A stretch of DNA of 34,458 bases from DASQHW01 sp038209365 (GTDB taxonomy: Bacteria > Actinomycetota > Acidimicrobiia > IMCC26256 > PALSA-610), in assembly GCA_038209365.1 (NCBI GenBank), contig JBBQXS010000047.1, positions 1-34,458 of the forward strand, written 5' to 3'. Both the position numbers and the translations under genes were made by a program. The notes under the pieces were generated by a model. That model made no database searches and was not told where the DNA came from. It worked only from the letters and a program-made list of their open reading frames with translations. This document shows positions 13,730 through 21,300 of the stretch, piece by piece; position 1 is the stretch's first letter; every line of letters begins with the position of its first letter.

Positions 13730-15835
13730 TTACGGATCTCGAGGGAGCCCGAGCAGTCTCTCGGCGATCACGTTCCGCTGGATGTCGCTCGTGCCGCCCG
13801 CGATCGTGAGGCACCGGTTGAACAGGAACGACGACGCCCATGCCGCCGCGTCCCCGTCGGTCGCCATCGCATCGAGGCCGGCGAGTGTCATCCCGACTTC
13901 CTGGACGTGCTGGTCGTGCTGCACGCCGAGCAGCTTGCGGACGGCCGCCTCCGAGCCCGACGGATCCGCGCCCCGCAACGCCAACAGCGTGAGCCGGAAC
14001 CCGAGCGCGGTCAGCGCGTGGCCGGTCGCCACGAGCTCGCCGGCCGCCGCCATCACGAGCCGGTCGTCCGATCGCCCGCGCGCTTCGATGAGCGCGAGTA
14101 CGCCGACGACTCCGCCACCGATCGTGTTGCTCGAGCCCATGTAGACGCGCTCGTTCGCAAGCGTGGTGCGCGCGCACCGCCAGCCGTCGTGCTCACGGCC
14201 GACGAGGCAGTCCTCGGGCACGAACACGTCGTCGAAGAACACCTCGTTGAACATCGACTGGCCGGTCAGCTCCCGCAACGGCCGCACATCGATGCCGGGC
14301 GTCCGCATGTCGACCATGAAGCAGGAGATTCCGTCGTGCTTCGCCGCGTCGGGATTGGTGCGCGCCAGGCAGATCCCCCAGTCGGCGTCCTGCGCCATCG
14401 ACGTCCACACCTTCTGCCCGTTGAGCACCCACCCGCCCTCGACGCGTGCCGCCCGCGACGACAGCGATGCGAGGTCGGATCCCGCGCCCGGCTCGCTGAA
14501 CAGCTGGCACCAGCCGATCTCGCCGCGCAGCGTCGGCAGTATCCAGCGCTTCTGCTGGGCCTCGGTGCCGTGCACGATGAGGTTCGGCAACGCCCACCCG
14601 CCGACGCCGATGTTCGGACGGGCCACCTTGGCGGCGCGGAACTCCTCCTCGATGACGAGCAGCTGGAGCGCGTCGGCATCCCGGCCCCACGGCGCGGGCC
14701 AGCTCGGCGTGATGTAGCCCGCGTCCGCGAGGCGCGTCAGCCGTTCCGCCCGCGGGAGATCCTTCATCTCCCTCACGAATGCGCGCACGTCGTTGCGGTA
14801 CGCCTCGGCCTCGGGCGGCAGGTCGACCGCCAGTCGCCTCCGGGCGCCGCCGCTCGCAGCCTCGGCGGCGCGTACGCGCCAGTCGTCGGTGGTACCGGTC
14901 ACCTGGTGCAGCGTCATCGCGCGACGCAGGTACATGTGGGCGTCGTGCTCCCACGTGAACCCGATGCCGCCGAGCGTCTGCACACAGTCCTTGGCGTTCG
15001 CGAGCGCCGCGTCGAAGGCGAGCGCGCCGGCGGCCGCGATCGCAAGGGGCGTGCCTTCTTCTTCGAAGTCGTCGGCGGCTCGCGCCGCGTCCCATACCGC
15101 CGCACGCGCGAGCTCGGTGCGGGCCAGCATCTCCGCGCAGCGGTGCTTCACACCCTGGAACTGTCCGATGGGCCGGCCGAACTGCACGCGTACCTTCGCG
15201 TAGTCGGCCGCCGTGTCGACACACCATTGCGCGAGGCCGATCGCCTCGGCGCCGAACATTACCGCGGCGATCGCGCGCACGCGGTCCGAGGTGAGCGAAG
15301 GGAGTCGCCTGTCAGCGGCCGGTGCCGCATGGTCGAGGTCGACCCGCGCGAGCCGGCGTGTCGGGTCGACACTCGGGACTTCCGTCGCGCGTAGATCGGC
15401 GGCGTCGAGCGCGTACCACGCGCCGCCGATCTCGCACACGACGACGTCGGCGACCGCGCCCCCCACGACGAGCGACGCGCCGTCGACGGCGACTGCACCC
15501 GTCAGCTCGCCCGCCGTCAAGCGTGGCAGGAGCTCAACCGCGGCCGGGCCGCTGTCGGCATGGAGGAGCGCAGCAACGATCGCGGTCGGGACGTACGGAC
15601 CGGGCGCGCACACCCGTCCGAGCTCCTCGACGACCACGGCCTGCTCGACGAAGCCGGCGCCGTGCGCGTGCATGTCGACCCATCCCGGTTCCGCGAGCGC
15701 GCTCCAGAACTCGGGCCGGGTCTCTGTGGCCGCATCGAGCGCGGCCCGCAGTACCGAGGCGGGGATGCGCGCCTCCGCGAAGCGACGGACGGCCTGGCGC
15801 AGGTGTTCGTGTTCCTCGGTGATTCCGATCGGCAT
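13730..15835 (-). CDS. Fused double acyl-CoA dehydrogenase (FadE34/ChsE3-like architecture)
   Basis: A 701-residue protein made of two acyl-CoA dehydrogenase modules in tandem. The start ATG 15835 (MPIGITEEHEHLRQAVRRFA) is 7 nt after the ferredoxin stop. Module 1 (about 1-340) ends with QTLGGIGFTWEHDAHMYLRR and resembles the beta subunit at 8537-9559. Module 2 (about 350-701) carries FSEPGAGSDLASLSSRA, VLNGQKVWTSMAQDADWGIC, MFNEVFFDDVFVPEDCLVG and IAGGTSDIQRNVIAERLLGL, resembling the alpha subunit at 7316-8509. A single-chain version of the alpha2-beta2 enzyme is known from mycobacterial FadE34, used in steroid side-chain oxidation and of similar length. The upstream ferredoxin may be cotranscribed. 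The acyl-CoA substrate is not evident. Confidence 0.85.
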   Translation of the reverse strand: MPIGITEEHEHLRQAVRRFAEARIPASVLRAALDAATETRPEFWSALAEPGWVDMHAHGAGFVEQAVVVEELGRVCAPGPYVPTAIVAALLHADSGPAAVELLPRLTAGELTGAVAVDGASLVVGGAVADVVVCEIGGAWYALDAADLRATEVPSVDPTRRLARVDLDHAAPAADRRLPSLTSDRVRAIAAVMFGAEAIGLAQWCVDTAADYAKVRVQFGRPIGQFQGVKHRCAEMLARTELARAAVWDAARAADDFEEEGTPLAIAAAGALAFDAALANAKDCVQTLGGIGFTWEHDAHMYLRRAMTLHQVTGTTDDWRVRAAEAASGGARRRLAVDLPPEAEAYRNDVRAFVREMKDLPRAERLTRLADAGYITPSWPAPWGRDADALQLLVIEEEFRAAKVARPNIGVGGWALPNLIVHGTEAQQKRWILPTLRGEIGWCQLFSEPGAGSDLASLSSRAARVEGGWVLNGQKVWTSMAQDADWGICLARTNPDAAKHDGISCFMVDMRTPGIDVRPLRELTGQSMFNEVFFDDVFVPEDCLVGREHDGWRCARTTLANERVYMGSSNTIGGGVVGVLALIEARGRSDDRLVMAAAGELVATGHALTALGFRLTLLALRGADPSGSEAAVRKLLGVQHDQHVQEVGMTLAGLDAMATDGDAAAWASSFLFNRCLTIAGGTSDIQRNVIAERLLGLPRDP

Positions 15836-15842
15836 GCGTGGG

Positions 15843-16052
15843 TCAGACGATCTTCTCGCCGTCGCGCAACACCGCGATGGCCTGGGTCGGGCACCCTTGT
15901 GCCGCCAGCACGATCTTGTCCTCGGTCTGTGCCGCCGGGTCGAGGACGACGGCGATGCCGTCGTCGCCGAGATCGAACACCTCGGGGGCCCAGAAGCTGC
16001 AGTTTCCCGACCCCATGCAGGCTTCGCGGTCGATTCGGATGTCGAGCGCCAC
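15843..16052 (-). CDS. Ferredoxin, single [3Fe-4S] type
   Basis: A 69-residue acidic ferredoxin: MALDIRIDREACMGSGNCSF, then AAQGCPTQAI. Cys12, Cys18 and Cys54 give the C-x5-C...CP pattern of actinobacterial [3Fe-4S] ferredoxins, which usually feed electrons to cytochrome P450s or Rieske oxygenases; no such partner is in view. The start is GTG 16052, with no Shine-Dalgarno and a -10 (TAGCGT) 7 nt upstream. It lies 7 nt before the fused acyl-CoA dehydrogenase, so an operon is likely. Confidence 0.85.
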   Translation of the reverse strand: MALDIRIDREACMGSGNCSFWAPEVFDLGDDGIAVVLDPAAQTEDKIVLAAQGCPTQAIAVLRDGEKIV

Positions 16053-16059
16053 GACTCGG

Positions 16060-16065
16060 ACGCTA
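16060..16065 (-). promoter_or_regulatory. Predicted -10 box of ferredoxin operon (leaderless)
   Basis: Minus-strand TAGCGT (16065-16060) fits TANNNT and ends 7 nt before GTG 16052, so the transcript would begin at the start codon. No good -35 is seen. Confidence 0.4.
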
Positions 16066-16115
16066 CCAATGTTGCGTTCGCGGCCGCCGCGGACCGGACA
16101 CCGGGCAACGCCTCG

Positions 16116-17432
16116 TCAGCCCGCGACCTCGCAGAAGCGCGCGTAGCGGTCGGCGACCGCAGAGGCCCACCGTGGGTCGGGGTCGACGACGCGGACCGTG
16201 CGCGCCCACCGGGCGGCGTCGGTCATCGAGGTCTCGAGACCCGCGGCGAGCCGGGCGAGGTACGCCGCGCCGAGCGCACCCCCTTCGGGCACCGCGCACA
16301 CGTGCACGGGCAGCCCGGTGCAGTCGGCGAGTGCGCGCATCCAACCGTCGACGCGCGTCCCGCCGCCGGTCGCAACGACGCGACGCGCGCGCACGGGCGC
16401 GGCGTCGATCATGCGGCGGGCGACGAAGGCCGACGCCTCGAACGCGGCCCGTCGCACCGACGCCGCATCGTGGGTGAGGTCGAGATCGACGAGCTGCGCG
16501 CGCCGGGCGGAGTCCTGGAGCGGGACGCGCTCGCCGCGTGGATACGGCACCCAGACGGGCACACGACCGGGGTCGACCGCGTCGCCGGCAACGCCTTGGA
16601 TCATGCGATCGACCCAGTTGAGAAAGAGCCCACCCGCATTGCTCGGCCCGCCGGCGATGAACGTGCCGGGCCTGGTGTACGGGATCGTGTAATGACCAGG
16701 GACCTCGGCCGGCTCGTCCATCACGGCCCACACGATCAGTGTCGTGCCGCAGATCACCAGCACGTCGCCCGCGTCCTCGCAACCCGCGACGATCTGCTCG
16801 GCCATCGCATCGATCGTGCCGCCTTCGAGCACGCACCCCGGGCGGCCGCGCACCTCGGCGAGCGCCTGGCCCGACACACCGATCTCGGGCATCTGGTCGG
16901 GACGCGCGCCGCACTCTGCAAGGAGTTGCGCATCCCACGTCGTCCAGTCGAACAGCGGGTTCGCGGTTGCGGCGACCGTCGTCGAGACGATGGCGCGGCC
17001 GCTCAACGCGTGGTTCGCGACCGCTTGCGCCATCCAATAGCCACGCGCATCGGGCTTCTGCTCGGCCTGCCACCGTAGGAACTGCATCAGCTCGCCCGCT
17101 TCGGCGATGGGTGTCACGCGCTCGGTGTGCCCGCGTTCGTCGCCGTAGAGCAGTCCCGCTGTCACCGGTATCCCGTCGTCGTCGACGGCGGTCAGCGACG
17201 GCACCATCGCCGCGACCGACACGGCGCGCGGGTTGACCTCGCCCAGCTCGGCAAGTGCGCGCTGCGGGCCGGTGTGCCACGCCTTCGCCGCGTCGTGCTC
17301 GAAGCGCAGCGGGCCCGGAACGCGGACCTCGTGGGGAATTCGTGACCGCGCCACCACATTGCCGTCGGCGTCGGCGGCGACCGCCTTCACCGACGACGTC
17401 CCGATGTCGATTCCGACGGTCACCTCGGACAT
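16116..17432 (-). CDS. FGGY-family carbohydrate kinase
   Basis: A 438-residue sugar kinase of the FGGY (xylulokinase/glycerol-kinase) family. The first ATP-binding segment is VTVGIDIGTSSVKAVAADAD at the N-terminus. The second-domain nucleotide site includes ARRVVATGGGTRVDGWMRAL and VPEGGALGAAYLARL. The start is ATG 17432, with a GGAG 4 nt upstream; the frame is open further upstream but without family similarity. It follows the phosphatase on the same strand with a 61-bp gap containing a TACTGT -10-like box at 17482-17477. It would phosphorylate a sugar or polyol in the cytoplasm. The specific sugar cannot be read from the sequence, and FGGY proteins near phosphatases are not diagnostic. Confidence 0.82.
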   Translation of the reverse strand: MSEVTVGIDIGTSSVKAVAADADGNVVARSRIPHEVRVPGPLRFEHDAAKAWHTGPQRALAELGEVNPRAVSVAAMVPSLTAVDDDGIPVTAGLLYGDERGHTERVTPIAEAGELMQFLRWQAEQKPDARGYWMAQAVANHALSGRAIVSTTVAATANPLFDWTTWDAQLLAECGARPDQMPEIGVSGQALAEVRGRPGCVLEGGTIDAMAEQIVAGCEDAGDVLVICGTTLIVWAVMDEPAEVPGHYTIPYTRPGTFIAGGPSNAGGLFLNWVDRMIQGVAGDAVDPGRVPVWVPYPRGERVPLQDSARRAQLVDLDLTHDAASVRRAAFEASAFVARRMIDAAPVRARRVVATGGGTRVDGWMRALADCTGLPVHVCAVPEGGALGAAYLARLAAGLETSMTDAARWARTVRVVDPDPRWASAVADRYARFCEVAG

Positions 17433-17493
17433 GCGTCTCCACTCGGCTCGGGCGGGCCACTCGGCCCAGCCGGACGACAGTAGACCGTACGTG

Positions 17494-18267
17494 TCACGCG
17501 AGCGCTTCGACGACCGCGTCGTGCAGCAGGCCATTGGTGCACACGAAGCTCTCGCCGTCGGTATCGACGCGGCCGTCGAGTGTGCTCCATCGACCGCCGG
17601 CTTCGTCGATGATCGGCACCAGTGCGGCAATGTCCCACGGCGACACGACCGGGTCGATGGCGATGTCGAACGCGCCTTCGGCAACGAGGAGGTGCTGCCA
17701 GAAGTCACCGATGCCGCGCGTGCGCCAGCAGCGGTGCGCCAAGGTGAGCATGCGCTCGCCGATCCCGTCCGCGCGGTACCGGTCGGCGGTGTCCCACGCG
17801 AACGAAAGCTGCGCATCGGAGAGAGATGACACCGAGGACACGGTGAGCCGGTCGCCGTCGCGGAACGCGCCGCGACCTCGAGCAGCCCACCACCGCATCG
17901 CGAGCGCGGGCGCCGACACGACGCCGACGATCATCGAGCCCGCGTGCTCGAGACCGATGAGCGTCGCCCAGATCGGCACGCCGCGCACGTAGCTCTTGGT
18001 CCCGTCGATCGGGTCGATGATCCAGCGGTACTCGGCGTCGACGGTCGGCAGGTGCTGGCCGAACTCCTCGCCGAGGACGGCATGGTCGGGATAGGCCGCG
18101 AGCCGCTCGCGGATCGCCCGCTCGACCGCATGGTCGGCTTCGCTCACCGGCGTGAGGTCGGGCTTGGTCGTGACGTGCAGATCGTGCGCGCGGAAGCGCT
18201 TCGTGGTGATGCCGTCCGCGAGATCCGCGAGGTCGAGCGCGAGGGTCAAGGCGGTGTCGACGTCCAC
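17494..18267 (-). CDS. Inositol monophosphatase-family phosphatase (possible HisN-type histidinol-phosphatase)
   Basis: A 257-residue Mg-dependent phosphatase. Metal-binding motifs are complete: GEE (Glu67-Glu68), DPIDGT (85-90) and SPWDIAALVPIIDEAGG with Asp212. The sequence around DPIDGTKSYVRGVPIWATLI resembles the actinobacterial HisN branch, which dephosphorylates histidinol phosphate, but inositol-1-phosphate, fructose-1,6-bisphosphate or PAP could also be substrates. The start is GTG 18267, 6 nt after TATGCT with no Shine-Dalgarno, so the mRNA is probably leaderless. It is divergent from the glutamate dehydrogenase across 64 bp. Confidence 0.82.
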   Translation of the reverse strand: MDVDTALTLALDLADLADGITTKRFRAHDLHVTTKPDLTPVSEADHAVERAIRERLAAYPDHAVLGEEFGQHLPTVDAEYRWIIDPIDGTKSYVRGVPIWATLIGLEHAGSMIVGVVSAPALAMRWWAARGRGAFRDGDRLTVSSVSSLSDAQLSFAWDTADRYRADGIGERMLTLAHRCWRTRGIGDFWQHLLVAEGAFDIAIDPVVSPWDIAALVPIIDEAGGRWSTLDGRVDTDGESFVCTNGLLHDAVVEALA

Positions 18268-18273
18268 TGCCGG

Positions 18274-18279
18274 AGCATA
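18274..18279 (-). promoter_or_regulatory. Predicted -10 box of phosphatase gene (leaderless)
   Basis: Minus-strand TATGCT (18279-18274) fits TANNNT and is 6 nt before the GTG at 18267. Confidence 0.4.
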
Positions 18280-18310
18280 CGAGGAGGGTGTCGGGGGCGA
18301 AGGTCCCTAT

Positions 18311-18327
18311 CCGACAGGTATTGTCGG
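18311..18327. promoter_or_regulatory. Dyad operator candidate over the -10 of the glutamate dehydrogenase gene
   Basis: CCGACA (18311-18316) and TGTCGG (18322-18327) are perfect inverted 6-mers around a 5-bp centre. The TANNNT -10 box TATTGT (18319-18324) lies inside, 7 nt before GTG 18332, so the mRNA is predicted to be leaderless. A dimeric regulator bound here would block RNA polymerase. The regulator is not identified. Confidence 0.45.
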
Positions 18328-18331
18328 GTTC

Positions 18332-21300
18332 GTGCCCGAAGCCGACGACACGCGTGAGCGTGTGGCGGCAAGCCTCGCCGCGCTGACGCAGTACACCGAC
18401 ATTCGTGAGCGCGTCGCGGCACGCGTCACCGCTCTGGCGCAGGACACCGACGGTCCCGACGTCGGCGAGTTCGCCCGCGGCTACTACACCGGCGTCGACG
18501 ACGAGGATCTCGCCGCCGAACCCATCGACGCCCTCGCCGAGCGGGCGCTCGCGCACTGGCGCATCGCGCACCGGCGCGCGCGCGGCACTGCGATCGTCGA
18601 GGTGACCGCACCCGCGCACGGTCACACGGTGATCGACATCGTGAACGACGACATGCCGTTCATCGTCGACTCGGTGACGATGGCGCTCGAGCGTCACGAC
18701 CTCGGCATCCATCTCGTGGTCCACCCGATTCTGCGCGTGCGCCGCACGGAGGCGGGCGCGCTGGTCGGCCTCGCATCCGAGAGCGGGTCATTGCTCGAGG
18801 GGGAGACCGTCGTCCTCGAGTCGTGGGTGCACATTGAGGTCGATCGCGAGACGAACGAGGCCACGCTCGAGGCGGTGCACGCCGATCTGCAACGCGTGCT
18901 GGCCGACGTGCGGGTCGCAACGCGCGACTGGACGAAGATGCTGTCGGCGTTTCACCATGTCTGCCGCCAGCTGGGGGCACACCCGCCGCCGCTCGACGCC
19001 GACGAGCTCGCCGAAGGCCGCGCGTTGCTCCAGTGGCTCGGAGATCAGCACTTCACGTTCCTCGCGTACCGCGCGTACGACCTTCTGCCCGATGACACCT
19101 TGCGCCCCGTGCCGGGCACCGGTCTCGGGTTGCTGCGCGGCGCGCCCGACGTCCCGTCGGCGAGTTTCGCCCGCCTCCCCCTCGAGATTCGTGCCAAGGC
19201 GCGTGAGCGCACGCTGCTGGTGCTGACGAAGACGAACCGGCGTTCCACCGTGCACCGGCCGACGTTCCTCGACTACGTGGGCGTGAAGCGTTTCGACGCC
19301 GCCGGCAACGTCATCGGCGAGCACCGCTTTCTCGGCCTGTACACGGCAAGCGCGTACACGTCGAGCGCGAGCGACGTGCCGGTGCTCCGCCGCAAGGTCA
19401 CGCAGGTGATCGAGCGCGCCGGATTCCTGCCCGAGAGCCACGACCAGCACGATCTCGTCCAGATTCTCGACACCTATCCCCGCGATGACCTCTTCCAGCT
19501 CGACGTCGACACGCTGTACGAGATCGCAATGGGGATCCTGCGCCTGCAGGAACGCCGGCAGGTGCGCCTGTTCGTGTCGCGTGAACCGTACGGACGCTTC
19601 GTGTCGTGCCTGGTATTCCTCCCACGTGACCGTTACACGACCCAGGTCCGGGAAGACATCGCCGAGCTGCTGATCGAGACGCTGGGTGCGCTCAGCTGCG
19701 AGTGGAACACACGGTTGCCCGAGTCCGTGCTCGCCCGCCTGCACTTCGTGCTTCGGGTCGACCCGACCATCCCGCACGACATCGACGTGCGGTCACTCGA
19801 AGCGCGCGTCGCGGCCACGGCGCGGGCATGGGTCGACGATCTGCGGGATGCACTCGTCGCCGCACGCGGCGAAGAGGAAGGCATCGAGCAGTTGCATCTG
19901 TGGCTCAACGCGTTTCCCGGCGCGTATCAAGACGACTTCGGTGCGGCCGAGACGCTCGCCGACATCGCGCAGCTCGAACGGCTGGGTGACTCGGTGCCGC
20001 TCGGCGTCCGGATGGTTTCCGGCGACGAGTGCCTCGATCTCAAGCTGTACGGCATCGGCGCCCAGCCGTCGCTGTCGGAGGTGCTCCCCCGCCTCGGCAA
20101 CATGGGCGTCATCGTCGAGGACGAGCACCCGTACACGGTCCTGCCCGCCGGTGCGGACCTTCGGTGGATCAAGTGGTTCCGGCTGCGGCTGCCGCAGGAC
20201 ATGCAGATCGACGCGGGCAGGCTCAGGCTGTTCGAGGAGGCGTTTCTCGCGATCGTCGACGGCCGTGCCGAGGACGACGGCTTCAACCGGCTCGTCCTGC
20301 GCGCGGGGCTCGCGTGGCGCGAGGTCGCGCTCGTGCGCGCGTACGGCCGCTACTTGCGCCAGACGGGCACTCCGTTCAGCCAGGCGTACATGGAGGAGAC
20401 GCTCTCGGCCCACGCGTCCCTCGCGCGCCGGCTCGTCGAGCTGTTCGTCGCGCGGCTCGACCCTTGGACCGCGACGACGAGCGAAGGCGACGACCCTGCC
20501 GCGCTGATCGACGACATCCGCGCCCAGCTCGACGCCGTCACGAGCCTCGACGAGGACCGGATCCTGCGCGCCTTCCTGCACCTCGTCCTCGCCACCCTGC
20601 GCACGAATTGGTTCCAGGCGTCGCCTGCGGGAGCCTCGCCAGGCGATGACGACCCCGACGGTGATCCGACGTCAGTCGTGTTGAAGCTCGATCCGTCGAC
20701 GATCCCCGACCTGCCGTTGCCGCGCCCGATGTTCGAGGTGTTCGTGTACACGCCGCGCGTCGAGGGCGTGCACCTGCGCGCGGGCAGAGTCGCGCGGGGC
20801 GGCATCCGCTGGTCGGACCGCCGGGAGGACTTCCGCACCGAGATCCTCGGCCTGATGAAGGCCCAGCGCGTGAAGAACGTCGTGATCGTGCCGGCGGGCG
20901 CGAAGGGCGGCTTCGTGCTCAAGCGGCCGCCCGCGGATCCGGTCGCACTACGCGCCGAGGTGGAAGCGTGCTACCGCATCTTCATCAGTGGGCTCCTCGA
21001 CGTCACCGACAACCTCGTGGCGAACGAGGCCGGCGAGCAAGTAGTGGTAGCCCCTCGACAAGTCGTGCGGTACGACGGTGACGACCCGTACCTCGTGGTC
21101 GCCGCCGACAAGGGCACTGCGACGTTCTCCGACGTCGCGAACGAGATCGCGTTGGCGCGCGGCTTCTGGCTCGGTGACGCGTTCGCGTCCGGCGGCGCGC
21201 ACGGCTACGACCACAAGGAGATGGGCATCACGGCGCGCGGCGCGTGGGAGTCCGTGCGGCGTCACTTCCGGCACCTCGACCTGCACCCCGACCGCGACGA

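Noticed and set aside
15836..16108. Upstream extension of the fused acyl-CoA dehydrogenase frame
   Set aside because: It is antisense-free but covers the ferredoxin gene in another frame, which has intact Cys motifs; ATG 15835 fits the family start.
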